Source of the DNA: Biomphalaria glabrata | Taxonomy: Eukaryota; Mollusca; Gastropoda; Planorbidae | Assembly (NCBI RefSeq): GCF_947242115.1 | Contig: NC_074716.1 | Span: 14,672,865 to 14,736,864, forward strand | Direction: 5' to 3' | DNA: 64,000 nt | In this document: positions 49,101 to 60,497 of the stretch, piece after piece | Layout: every line of letters begins with the position of its first letter | How positions within the stretch are numbered: the first letter of the stretch is position 1 | Position numbers and translations under genes: made by a program | Notes under the pieces: generated by a model | What the model was told of the DNA's origin: nothing | Database searches by the model: none | What the model saw: the letters and a program-made list of their open reading frames with translations, nothing else

Positions 49101-52100
49101 CTACTTAAAAAAAAGATTCATTTAATGAATAGGTTTGTCCAAAAAAAAAAGCCATTGGGCTTTTAACTTGTTTATTGGAAACTAGCCAGATATGACCCGC
49201 GGGCCTTAGTTTGTGTATCACTGATCTAGCGCCATGTTCCCTTGCATAGCTAATATAAAATACTGTGAAAAATGTTGACCCGATTTGATAAAAAGTTGCG
49301 TTCTTCAATAGAGATAAATTTAGGTATTTTATTAGCGGCCCCCGAAAGGGAAAGAGACGCTATTAGTTTTGTGTGTTCTGTCTGTCCGTCCGTCCCGTTT
49401 AGATGTCGTAAACTAGAAAAGATATTGAAAATACGACATCATAGTATTCTATTTCATTCAAAGTTCTGATGCAACGGCTACTTTTTTCCTTTTCTGAAAG
49501 CGAAAAATCTAATTTTTAAAATCAATTATGCAAGCATTGTTTTCATAAAAATGCACCATATTTACAACTATTCACTATTAATAGTAACAAACAAATATTT
49601 TTAACACTTTTATACAAATGGTTTTCGATGTTTTGTCAAAAAATATTTTTTTTACAATTGTATTGCTAAGTTCTTTCATACTACCTACTACATTTACAAA
49701 AAAAAAACTGTGTATTTTTTAAAGAGAAAAGAATCTATTTATTATTCATATAAGTGGAATATTATTTAAAACAACAATTAATAAGTAGTTTTTCATATTA
49801 TCTTGTGAGGGGTAGACTTCTAAAATTAATACAGAACACTAAACTAAAATAATTTTTTTTTCTTACGGAAATGTTTTTTTTTTTTCTTGAGGCTTTGAAT
49901 AAGAGATTGACCCTTTACAAAACAATAAGATAATCATTATAAGACATCAGTTAGGCCATATTCATATTTTACTCCACATTCACTTTCACCTATCCCTTGG
50001 TCTGCTGAACCGTTGTGGCGCCACACAAGATCTGCCAACCTTCTTTCTCCATTCTCCATTGCCTTTGGTAGAATTTCATTCTGATAATCTTTCTGAAAAT
50101 ATTGAAACCTGCCTTTTACCTGCCTAGGTGGATCACTTTGGGGGCCGATTTTGAGTTTGTGTTTCCACACAAACTGTTTTTGTAACCATGTTTTATTTGT
50201 TTTTTAATTTTTAGGGCCTTCTTGTTGTGGGAGATATTTAACATACTAGTTTCTTCACCGTAATCTAAGAACATTCATTTCAAATTTTATTAAGATTGGT
50301 CAAACGGTTTTGATTTCTTTTCGGGACATACATACATACTCCTCACATTTGCTTTATATGGTTGGCCTCCTTCAATCGTAGAGCGACTATGGTTCATCTC
50401 GAACATTAGATCAAACACAAACTTAATAGGCCTGATGGTACCGATTTACTCAGTTAAGTAGGTCAACTATTTCTAAATTTATTCGGTTAAGTAGGTCAAC
50501 TATTTCTATGTTTAGTGGGTTATGTAGATTAATATTTCTAAATTTAGTTGGTTAAGTAGGCCAATTTTTTCTTAGTTTAGTCGGCTAAGTTGGTCAACTA
50601 TTTCTAAATTTAGTGGGTTATGTAGGTTAATATTTCTAAAGTTAGTCGGTTAAGTAGGTCGAATATTTCTAAATTTAAGTAGGGCTTGACATAAGTGTCC
50701 TTCTTTCCCATAGTGCATTAGCGCCACAAAGACAGTAGTTGACTATGTAGATAGAGTTGACTATGTTGATAGAGTTGACTATGCTGATAGAGTTGACTAT
50801 GTTGATAGGATGAAGCCCTTACCTATTATGCACCAGTTAAGTTAGATGAATAGATAGTAAATTAAAACTAACCGTTGAAAATGTAGATTCTTGGCCCGCA
50901 GAAACATCATCTGTAGTTACATCTGTGCTGACAGTGCTTAAGTCAGTACTACTGGGACCTGCCAAGGCTTCTATCGCGCGTCTGTTTCTGGCTTTCTGAG
51001 GTACAAGTAAATATTCCAGAAGAAATCCAGGGTGATTTTCGACGTCCTCCTTGGGTCCGATGTACATGACGGTTAGTTTCAAAGAGCCGCTTCTGACATT
51101 TCGAACACCGGAAGTTGTTCCAGACAACGTAAGCAAGGGTCGAGACTCTGCGTCTGATACTACGAGATTAACCCCGTCGCCCAATGGAAGGTCAGAATAC
51201 ATGACCTTGACACTGATGTCACTGTTGTGGGCCAGAATCTCCCACTTGCAGTTCAGAGATCCTCCTTTCAGACCACCTCCTGTAGACTTAGGGCTGAAAA
51301 TTGTACCGGCCTTAGAGGTGAGGGTATACGTACTGGAGCAGTCTTGTTCTAGACACAATGGCGGAGGGTGAGACCATTTAGGAAGACCATTGATGTCATG
51401 CTGGCAACGAGTGACTCCTTCTCCTATCATTTGGTACAAGCTGCTGCATGAATATTTTACGACGGAACTACTTTTTCCACCATGTGGCATATCAATGTAT
51501 GCTTTGGAATATTCGATCTCATAGGTAGCGTGCTGGACAGACCTTGGGTGCTTACATCCGCTATCACAAATAGCGTTGTCCCCTGACCAAACCAACTGAC
51601 CATTTTCAACCTTACATTCCAAATCACCATTACCATTTATCATTATATACCCTGGGTGGCATTTCAATCGAGCTTTTGACCCCAAAGACGAACTTTTGAA
51701 ATTTAGCCTCCCAGATATGGAGTGCGTATCTAAATTTAAAGTACATGTGCTGATATTGTTTACTGTATGCGCGACATAGTCCAAAACAATGTTAAACTCC
51801 GCAGCTTCTGCATTTGAACAGTGTACGACTATCCACAACTGACTTGTATCAAATGTTTCAGCAAAGTCAATCTCCTCTTTGCCTTTCCAAACTAAAAGAG
51901 GAATTTGATTCGTCGTGGCCGGGTGCTGGTTGTAAAGAGAAACGTCCACAAATTTCGATGACGCCATTCTCCCGAGAGATCGAATGTACACACTGAGTGA
52001 GATTGCTGACTCCACATTTATTTCCCAAACACACTGATCGTGATTACGTTTTCTCAAGTCTAACGTTACGCTGCCAAGTCTCTCTGACAACACGGAATAG

Positions 52101-52204
52101 CAAGTGACAAGGTTCCTTACATCCGAGCGGTGATAGATACTTTTAGAAAACGAACACACCAGAAATAGACTCAAAGCAAAGCTTCGAATTAAGATGGTTG
52201 CCAT
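43167..52204 (-). CDS. CUB/sushi-domain single-pass membrane protein, two coding exons
   Basis: Exons 52204-50873 and 45722-43167 join in phase 0 across a GT/AG intron of 5.15 kb, giving 1295 residues. Residues 1-20 are a signal peptide. About 31-145 is a CUB-like domain (C35, C58-V-W, C129). Sushi domains span about 154-213 (C154, C182, C197, C213) and 217-284 (C217, C253, C267, C284). A second CUB-like domain covers about 289-404. RNRR at 406-409 is a furin-type site. A Ser/Thr-rich stalk follows, then a membrane span at about 587-611. The tail of about 680 residues is serine- and acid-rich with an NPIY motif at 630-633, and it ends in IDV, a possible class II PDZ ligand. The layout suggests a cell-surface receptor or adhesion protein, somewhat like SEZ6-type proteins, but I cannot assign an orthologue. 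Repeats fill the intron. Confidence 0.9.
46164..46275 (+). repeat. Interspersed repeat AGCGRCCCCCGAAA, copy 1
   Basis: AGCGACCCCCGAAA, then TTTTGTGTGGTCTGTCCGTC and AACTAGAAAAGATAATGAAAA, matches 49334-49460. It lies in the CUB/sushi gene intron. Confidence 0.75.
46860..47150 (-). mobile_element. LINE 3' fragment with C-terminal zinc-finger motif
   Basis: On the minus strand the frames read LKDHLRRQLALADIEES, DSWKSLTNAAGYTFE and, in a shifted frame, YTCPGCGKICRSQLGL. This is the typical end of an invertebrate LINE ORF2: helical segment, W-x-S/T motif, basic stretch, CxxC finger. 5'-truncated and dead. Confidence 0.8.
47267..47488 (+). mobile_element. tRNA-derived SINE (family S1), copy 2
   Basis: Head GTGGTCGAGAGGCTAAGTGC with B box GAGGCTCGACCCC, body AGAGTTGTGTTTACTGAGCG and tail GCGCTATATAAAAGCC, as in the copy at 40203. 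Compared with that copy it lacks a few bases in the body. Confidence 0.9.
47800..47990 (+). mobile_element. LINE 3' fragment with zinc-finger end
   Basis: The frame reads SRFEARRVARVKERRTNKKL, ATDQTHPCHVFGRLFY, and then shifts before the expected R-I-G-L-x-S-H. It resembles the final CHVCGR finger of LINE ORF2 proteins. It is in the CUB/sushi gene intron, on the opposite strand to the gene. Confidence 0.75.
49185..49229. mobile_element. Single end of a hAT-type element
   Basis: TGACCCGCGGGCC followed by TTTGTGTATCACTGAT resembles the right end of the element at 19663-20277. No partner end was found. Confidence 0.5.
49334..49470 (+). repeat. Interspersed repeat AGCGRCCCCCGAAA, copy 2
   Basis: AGCGGCCCCCGAAAGGGAAA, then GTCTGTCCGTCCGTCCCGTT and AAACTAGAAAAGATATTGAA. 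An inverted copy of the same end lies at 52716-52768, on the far side of the CUB/sushi exon 1. Confidence 0.75.
50355..50405. repeat. Interspersed repeat fragment
   Basis: TTGGCCTCCTTCAATCG...CGACTATGGTTCATCTCGAA is the inverse of the segment near 27765-27812 and related to 17390-17420. Confidence 0.55.
50449..50690. repeat. Degenerate tandem repeat, period about 33 bp
   Basis: About seven copies of a unit like TCGGTTAAGTAGGTCAACTA plus TTTCTAAATTTA. Two variants alternate, one with TAAGTAGGTCAA and one with TATGTAGRTTAA. It lies in the intron just 3' of the CUB/sushi exon 1 donor. Confidence 0.85.
50736..50810. repeat. Tandem repeat, 18-bp unit, four copies
   Basis: The unit AGTTGACTATGTTGATAG is repeated with single-base variants. 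It ends about 60 bp from the splice donor of the CUB/sushi gene exon 1. Confidence 0.9.
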
Positions 52205-53935
52205 AATTTATTTGGAATCAATGTCAGTTATGTACCTTTCACTTGTCGAGTTGATCTCTGCCGATAATCTCTTGAAGTGAATCCTAACCATTCCTTGAAA
52301 TGAAACTTTTATCCATTGGTTCTTTTAAGTCTTTTAGTATTCTGTCCATTGCCATTTTCAAAATGTCTCTGTCACCTACATTTTAAACAGAAAAAATATA
52401 AAATGTTTTAGAGTTTAAATGGAACAATTCTTCAACTGTATCAAACACACCATTTAGATCTAGATCTTTTCACTTGGTCCTTATTCACGTAGAGAATCAC
52501 TGACATTATGAAGATATTCTATACATTCTTCTAACACTATATTAAACTGAACCACCTGTGTTGACCTGACACATTGCTCAATATGGAGGTCTTGACACGG
52601 TGATTGAAGATGCCGCCATGTCGGATGCGATGGGCGATGGTCCAGTGGTGTTGCAATACTAAGATATTAATATGCGGCATTGTGGGAAGGTCGGACAGGT
52701 AAATTTAAAGGAGGACAAATCTAACCTATCAAACCTAATAGCGGCTTTTCCCCTTACTGGGGCCGCTTAAAAAAAAAACCCACCTCTCTGTATATTAAAC
52801 TTCTTCATTTTCAAACAAGGCACTGTAAGTAGAGACTTCAGGAACTATTGATAAATACACATTCCATCCAAAAGATAACACTAAAATATACATATATTCA
52901 ATTACAACTAGTAACTAGTGATACGATCGTACAATGTGAACACTTACCAGCAGATAAATACTTAAACTCTACAACTGAATATTTACTGTGTCAATAACCA
53001 AAGAACACTAAACAACAGTTTCAACTACAACGTCCAGAATCTCGGTTGTTCTATAAGTTGGTGTTATTTTGTGGAATGGTATTGAATGGTACGATGTTTA
53101 CCTTTCTGTATGTCTGGCTAGAACGAGATGATTGAGATAAACACTAACTATGGACGGCGGAGAGGTGTGGATCTGTTTCAACGTTTTATCGTTTATTTGA
53201 TACGAGTTGATGCAGTCTGTTATCACATTCCTGTTCAGAATCTGGCGGCGATAATGATTAAATAGCAGGGTTAGGGCATGTAAATAGTAGTGAACCTAAG
53301 ACTGTTTCTTGAGCTACACCTGAGTTAAGTGTTATTGGTGTTGATTTGGAGCCATTGATAATTACAGTTTGTTCTGCCCAGATCTGAATCCATTGATGTA
53401 ATGAACCAGTAATGCAAAGTTTTTTAGGCAAATATGGTGGTCAAAGTATTTATTTACAATGTTTGCTCTAGTTTCTCCTTCTCGATCTTCAAAACCAACG
53501 ACAGCCTGCATAAAACACAGAAAGAACAAGGAAGATAAAAGAAATCCTTCTTTTTTTTTTTTAAAAGGGCTTACCTAAGGGGAAGGACTTCGCACTTACA
53601 ACTATATCTCTCAAATTATAGAAGTTATTTTCATTATTCAGTATCAAACAAAATGATTAATTATCAATAATTGACTAACTGGTTAATTTTTAATTGATTC
53701 ATGTTTTTTTAGGTACAATAAATCATCGTTTAAAGTTTCAACTTGATTCGGCAATGGGTGTGAGAGAACTAACGTGTTCAATTTTCTAAGGGGACGATAC
53801 TCTACATATTTAGACGTATCTGTGAATGCCGAGGGATTAATTTCCCTTGTTGGTATCAAACAAAATAATTAATTACTAGTAATTAATTGACTGATTGGTT
53901 AATTTTTTAAATAGTTTTTCTTGAATATAAAAAAA
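52205..53935. other. Upstream region of the CUB/sushi gene
   Basis: The first few hundred bases should hold the 5' leader and promoter, but no element could be fixed. No other gene is seen. An inverted copy of the AGCGGCCCC repeat end is at 52716-52768. Confidence 0.4.
52716..52768 (-). repeat. Interspersed repeat AGCGRCCCC end, inverted copy
   Basis: The reverse complement begins AGCGGCCCCAGTAAGGGGAA and continues AGCCGCTATTAG. It parallels AGCGGCCCCCGAAAGGGAAA...GACGCTATTAG at 49334. A run of A follows. Confidence 0.65.
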
Positions 53936-54187
53936 AGTTTCCCCTTTCAGACCTTGCGATCTATGGGGCAGATGATGTTAAGGTCATCTGTTTCTATGGC
54001 CAACGGTTAACGAGCAGGTTACCAACCGCCTTTACTTTCCCAGCTTAAGTCAGGTACCTATTAGAGTAGGCTGGACTAAGGGGCACCCTAAAAATCTCGA
54101 ATCTCAAAATCCCATTCTTCACCGAGATTCGAACCCTGAACGCCAGGTTAGGAAGCCAAGCGCTTAACCACTCAGCCACCGCGCCAC
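53936..54187 (-). mobile_element. tRNA-derived SINE (family S2), full-length copy
   Basis: On the minus strand the head reads TGGCGCGGTGGCTGAGTGG and TTAAGCGCTTGGCTTCC, then GGGTTCGAATCTCGG. These are good A and B boxes of serine/leucine-type tRNA origin. A body with CCAGCCTACTCTAATAGG follows, and a tail containing CATCTGCCCCATAGATCGC. Related fragments lie at 40775 and 63885. Confidence 0.88.
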
Positions 54188-54289
54188 ATGTCTTGTCTAT
54201 GCCAATAAATAATTTTGCAAAGCTTCAACCTGATCCGAGAATGGGTGTGGGAGCAATAACGTGTACAAACTTTTTACCAGACAGACAGA

Positions 54290-54365
54290 GTTGATATAAG
54301 CTTTGATATAAGCTTTGATATAAGCTTTGATATAAGCTTTGATATAAGCTTTGATATAAGCTTTG
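54290..54365. repeat. Tandem repeat, 12-bp unit, about six copies
   Basis: The unit AGCTTTGATATA is repeated without change, each copy containing AAGCTT at the junction. It gives a false open frame on the minus strand (AYIK repeats). Confidence 0.95.
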
Positions 54366-57108
54366 TAAAACATAAATGCTCCTGGTTTGTAAAATAAGTT
54401 ACAAAGGTCTGTAACTGTAAATAAAACATTTGTGTTGATGTTGCAGTATGCAAAATAAAGTTGATTTTTTGTTGTACAAGGAAACAAAACTTTTGATATT
54501 AACAATTGTATTAACGTGATAGCCTTGACGTGGTCATCACTTAGTTCTTTGGTAGTTGGCTAATAATTGTATACAGTTTCTTATTATTGATTGGCATTTA
54601 CATGATAATTTATTTTAGTATTCATGTGATAGGCCTAATTGTTAGTTTCAATAATAATAAAAATAAAAAAAAAGAAAAGAAGATCGAATCTGACCAATTC
54701 TGTTACTCATTATTTTAAAATTATCATTTGGGGTGATATTTAAATACTAATAATATCAAAATAGGTAAAAGCCAAGCTAACTTTGTTGAATGTCACCACC
54801 TATAGATTAAAATGGCTTGTGTAGGACTATCTGGTGAATCAGTCTCGTAATCATTTTTGTTTTATGCAATATGTTTTATTCATTGATGTGTATACGTTCT
54901 TTAAGCAGCATACTCCCCCTCCCCCCCCCATGTATGCCAAAAACAGACGTTTAAGATATAATTATTCTGATTTAATGAATAGCTTAATTTGAATAACATT
55001 TGAGAATCAACGACATTACAATAATTAGGCAGGAAAATAGGGGCAGCCACCCTGTATGGAACGAGAGATTGATTCCTCTGGCCCAAGCTGCAGTGTAGCA
55101 GTGTAGCAGTCTTTCTTTTGCAAAACTAATGCAGCAGACGTCTTACCACCACACCACAGCGATCTAACTTCCCCCCCCCCTCCCCCCTAACGATGACGAA
55201 TGTGAACACCTGGGGTTCCTGCATCCTTCTAGAAAAAATATATCAATTTCCTGAAGTTTTCCGTGCGTCATAATAACAAATAAAATATATGGGTCAAATC
55301 AGAACATTTCTCCCCACTTGAAGAGTTCAACATTTTAATCAGTTCAGTGTTCTCAATATCAAACTCATTGCAGAAACCATAAGTCGCCACTAGTGTTAAT
55401 GTACTGTAGTTGACTTGCGGTACATCGAGTCCCACTTTGTGGCAATGAGACTCGCTGTTATTATTCTTCGACTTTCTTCTAATGTATGCAGCAAGACCTC
55501 ATTAAAACAAATAAATAGATGAGAATTGTGTTTGTATACCGAACGATAGATATACCATGAGTCCAACTGGGACTCGATGTGCACTTTATAATAACCGGGA
55601 CTTCGCTATATGCAAGTTTGATATAATGAGGCTTGATGTAGCGATTTCTGACTTAGGAATTTTATAATGTATTTCTGTCTAAGATATTTAATGTCTTCGA
55701 TAATTTGAAAGCGAATGGTGTTTAATTTAATTCATATTAGCCGGAGGTTCGAAGACACTCACAATAGTGTTCCTTATGGGGAGAAAGGTGGTTGATAGAT
55801 TGAATTGGAAAAGAGGTTTCAAATCTCGCAAGTAAATCTATTTGGTATGGGGGAGCGGAGATCTGGTAACAAATGTACCCCCAAAAACGACTTGACTCAT
55901 TTTAATTAATTAAAAACATTTAAGGTTGTTTTTTATGTTTATGTCTTTCAAGCAGACTGAAGCAAAGATGGACACGAATTTTCCAATCTATTTCTATATA
56001 AGTGTTAATTGAACACAGTAGGCTACGATTAATTCCTCTCCAACGCTTTGAGTACATGGAAACTTAAATATTTACAAGTTTTGATGGGTAAAGGAACATA
56101 CCATACATCATTCAATAATTACTATCTAAAGAGAAAAATATATAGTCACAATATTTGGGCAACATATACTATAAAATCATTGATATAATAAAGAGATATT
56201 TAGAAAACAAAAAGTCATGTTCGAATTCCTAAATAGGAATTAGTCATTAGTAATCGATATTGACAGGATCTAGTAACCTACCCGTTACACATCCTTTGAA
56301 AGCAAAAGTGGGCGTTATCCGAAGTGGGCGTTCCTACTTATCAGACAGCACGTCCGTTTAAATAACATGTTAGCAGTTGTGATTGCAGAGTTAGAACACA
56401 TTGTTGACTGTCTCGATAGACACAGACTTTGTCAGACAAAACATAGCTTACGGAGTAGGAGCGATGGAAATAGGTAATTATTCAACAGAAGTAGGTCAAT
56501 AGGTTGAGGGCCGGGCTGCTAGTCTTTAAACAATGCACAGTCTTAAAGTTACTTTCGAATATGATCTGTTTGATTTACTCACACACTGCACTGCTGGTGA
56601 CAACGTATCCAATCCAATATTTTATCTGTTGCTTACTTAGCAACAAAGTAAAGCTTAGAGATTAATTTAGAGAACACTCTAGATAAAAGGAATGTTTACA
56701 TGACACCCCCCTCCCCCACCTTTTTTTTTTTGGTTGACTCTCTCTGATACTCAATTGATTAGAATTTCAACGTTTATATAATTGGCAGTGCCTCTGTGCC
56801 AGTAGGTTTCCTATCTATGTTTGCTTTTGTTAAAATGGGTTCTTGCGACAGTAACCTCGCTAAGATATTTGAATACATGTCGAACTGTTGTAAATTACGC
56901 CTACTCAGGTTATCATACACTTATTGATGAGACAGAACATGCTTGGTATCAATTATTGCCATCTTAAACAAAGTAATTAATATAGTGTTACATTTTGTTC
57001 ATACTGTGCCGTGGTAACTGTGAGCTAAAAAATATAATATATAGATCTATTTTGGTGTTTGTATTGCGGTGAAGGAGGAGGTAAATAAGTGTGTGAGTGA
57101 TGCTTGAC
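54366..57108. other. Intergenic sequence, no gene seen
   Basis: AT-rich with C-runs near 54915 and 55170. A TTTAAATA box at about 56357 is followed by a short ATGGAAATAG with a GTAATT donor-like site at about 56464-56475, which might be a first exon. Nothing downstream supports it. Confidence 0.4.
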
Positions 57109-58882
57109 CACTAGCGGATCCAGGGGGGGGGGCGGTAGGGGCGATCGCCCCCCCACTCGGCCGACACTCCCCCCCCCCCCCAAAGGGGGGGGCGGACGAA
57201 TTTTAGTATAGAATTCCCACAAATTGTATACGAATTTATTACTTATGTTAATAATATATACTAATTATTTATATTTCAACCTATTTTTAGATTATTTCGC
57301 CCCCCCCCTTCTAGTATTTTGGCCGATTTGATAGGGTCGGGAGGGGGCGATGGCATCAATCCGCCCCCCCCCCCATAAACTTTCGAGTGGGGGGGCGGTC
57401 CTATTTATTTGTAGAAATCAGAGCTTGATAACAGAATCAATTAAATATCTATATGATTAAAACTTGTTATTGGTATTTTAACCGGTCTTTATATTATGTC
57501 GTTCACCTGTTGGTCGATTGGAAGGGGAGGAGCGAATATCTCTACTGCCCTTCCCATCTAAACCATTTGAGAGTGGGGGGGGGCGGTCCTACTTTTATGG
57601 AGAAATCATAGTACGTGAACAAAATTAGTCGAATATCTATATAATATAAACAGGTGGAAGTGCGATACATGCAATCACCTTCCCCCTATCGGACAAACCA
57701 ATACTTTTTACTTTTTGTATTATAGTAAGAAATTACAAAATTAAAAAAATATGTCACTAATATAATTTATATATGCTATAAAGTAAATTCTTATATCGAG
57801 TCGCCCAATCATTAGCAGAAATTATAAAAAGGAGCGAGGATTAATCGTTTTCATTTTACCGCCATTCCCCTTTCCAGACAGAGTTTGTGTAATTTCACAT
57901 GAATATATCATAACTATTTTAAGAATGACTTCGCTTTGGAAAAGTTATAATTCAAACGAAATTTTTCAATATAACAGTCACGGTTGAGATGAGAGATAAT
58001 CTTTTCCTAGTCCACTTTTTCCAACCTTTACTCTATCTCATATTTTTCTAGTTAAATAAATTTAGACTTTTAACTCACAATTTATACTTACATTTTATTG
58101 AATATTATTAATCGATTTTTTTTCGGCGGCGATCCTCAAAGCCTTAATTTAAATATGTGGGGTATCTTATATTTTCAAAGAACAAATCGGTTTTATTTGC
58201 AATGTATTAAGGGACTATACATTTATATTAGAACATTTTTCCACATTATTCAAAAGGTCCTTTATAATAGGATGAATAATGAACTGTAGGTCAGGAGAAT
58301 GCGTTACTGCAGTGAAGAATGCCAGAAAACGCTTTTGCGTCGAGGCTTCGCCCCGAACCTCACTGATGAATAATAAGCTGTAGATGTCAGGAGAATGCGT
58401 TTCTGCATTGAAGAATGCAAGACAACGCTTTTGGAGTCGGGTTTCGCCACGAACCCCACTAATAAATAATGAGCTGTAGATGTCAGGAGAATGCGTTTCA
58501 GCCGTGAAAAATGCAAGAAAACGCTTTTGGCGTCGGGGCTTTGCCCCGAACCCCATTAATAAATAATGAGCTGTAGATGTCAGGAGAATGCGTTTCAGCC
58601 GTGAAAAATGCAAGAACACACTTTTGGCGTCGGGGCTTCGCCCCGAACCCCACTGATAAATAATGAGCTTTAGATGTCAGGAGAATGCATTTCTGCAGTG
58701 AAAAATGCAAGAAAACGCTTTTGGGTGTCGGGGCTTCGCCCCAAACACCACTGAGGAAGCTTACAGCGCTCTCCCAGACCCCCAAGTTTGCAAGAGAAAG
58801 GCCTCAACATGACTGTTTTTTTTTTTTACTGTTTTTTTTTTGCCGAACATTGAGAAACAGTCTTATTTTATTCTCATATATC

Positions 58883-58932
<50 letters not shown>

Positions 58933-59034
58933 TGTACGCACGTTTATGCATAGGCTTAGGGTTTACTGGGCGTTAGGGTTAGGGTTTGAAAAAAAATCGC
59001 CCCCCCCCACTCCAAAGTTCTGGATCCGCCAGTG
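57109..59034. mobile_element. hAT-type element, 1.9 kb, with internal satellite
   Basis: The ends are CACTAGCGGATCCAG and CTGGATCCGCCAGTG. The exact 8-bp flanks are TGCTTGAC at 57101-57108 and 59035-59042. GC-rich subterminal runs (GGGGGGCGG, CGATCGCCCCCCC) recur four times inside the first 500 bp. No transposase. It carries a 96-bp tandem array and a TA-dinucleotide run near 58886-58930. Confidence 0.9.
58268..58757. repeat. Five-copy tandem repeat, period about 96 bp
   Basis: Each unit runs TGTCAGGAGAATGCGTTTC, GAAAAATGCAAGAAAACGC, then a palindrome CGGGGCTTCGCCCCG, then AACCCCACTGATAAATAATG. The TCAGGAGAATGC block starts near 58291, 58387, 58482, 58578 and 58677. The array sits inside the hAT element at 57109. 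Apparent minus-strand frames of 70-134 codons here are produced by the repeat. Confidence 0.92.
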
Positions 59035-60497
59035 TGCTTGACTATGGTGAATGTGATTTAGACCTAATCCAGACTTATTTCCTCGCAGTGATCCGCGTGC
59101 TGTAGTAATTGGCCCCTCGAAACTTCTATCTACTGTGAAGGAAATCGACGTGTTAGATAAAAAGTCGGACTTTTTTTAAGACCATCTGGCATTAACAAGG
59201 TTGAGAATGGCTGCAAATGTGGAGTTCTTCCCTTTAAAATAAGGCTCTCCCCGCTTTTTTGAAAGGTATTTTGTTTTTATTTTGCTTGTTAAAATGTTGA
59301 CTTGATATATTTTGATATTGTATGTGAATATTTTATTTTGCTAAGGTCAAAGTTTGACTGTATCTGTTAAGAACTGTTTTGACATCAGAATTTTAATATT
59401 TTTTTTGTTGGAATGACTTATTTAAAAAAAAAACTATGTTTATTTAACACTGCAATAACACATCTTTCATGCTATGGCACGTCCAGTGTGCTCTGATTAA
59501 ATCTCTTTGTGGACGTGTGGGTATTGTTTTGTTTTAGTAAAAGCTTTAGGTTCTCATCAAACAAAAATTAGCTTAAGTCGGGACTCGAACCCCCATGAAG
59601 GACAACCAAGCAATTCAAGCCACACATCCCACTTCATCAAACATTTGACTGAATAACTTGAACTGATGCCCAATTGACTTCTCTCTTTCACTTTGCTGCA
59701 TCAGTTTCTTATTGAATCACAGTAAGCTAGTTTGTTTCTATAGGCCCGGTTAGACATGTTCTATTGGCTATTTCTTCACATCCATAAACAATTGGCTTTG
59801 TCACAGGCATTCATTGTCTCGTGTTTTAAACTCAAAACTTTGTGTACAAGTAATAAAGGAAAAATTCGTGAGTTTCTGGACTGTATTTATTAATTTATTC
59901 TCCCTGTAAATGTTAGTTTGTGTGTGTGTATGTTTTCTTATACTTCTAAAACATTTTTACAGCAAATATTTAAAAACAATATTGCCTTTTCATTAGAAAC
60001 TTTGTTTTGGGTTTCCACATCTATCTTATCTTATATAATACAGACGTTACTTCAAAAAAAGAAGATGATTACATCCTACGCGTCATGCATTCAGTCATGC
60101 ATATTAACCAATGACTTAAATTCTGCCAAGTCACTTGGACCATAGTTCTTTTCTTTAAAAAAAAGACATTAAAATAATGTATTTAACAAAAAAACAACAA
60201 CATAACAATATATCTATTTAATATATATATATACATATATCATATAGCAGTAGAAAAAAACACACAATTATACAAAGTTGGTATCACATTGATAAAATAA
60301 AGTAAGAGATTCACAATATATTTAGATATGTGTGTATGGGTGGTGTATCTATGAATTTTACCTTTCATAAATAAATAAATAAACACTTTACATCTGTAAT
60401 CAAATTTGACAATAAAAGCTACACTAGCTAAAATAATGATCAAAGTTTCTATCTTTAAAAATTAATACAAAAAAGTGTCTCAAACGAATGTCTTTGA
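59035..60497. other. Intergenic sequence, no gene seen
   Basis: No supported coding frame. A tRNA-like GGGGGTTCGAGTCCCGACT on the minus strand at 59577-59595, with GTGGCTTGAATTGCTTGG nearby, could be a decayed SINE head. Confidence 0.4.

Noticed and set aside
54120-54187. Possible functional serine/leucine tRNA gene on the minus strand
   Set aside because: A and B boxes are good, but the acceptor stem does not close and a SINE body and tail follow, so it is a SINE head.
58215-58785. Minus-strand frames of 70-134 codons
   Set aside because: They repeat every 96 bp and are a product of the tandem array inside the hAT element.
58960-58980. Telomere-like TTAGGG words here and near 63630
   Set aside because: Only two or three adjacent units, inside or beside other repeats. 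Too short for an interstitial telomere.
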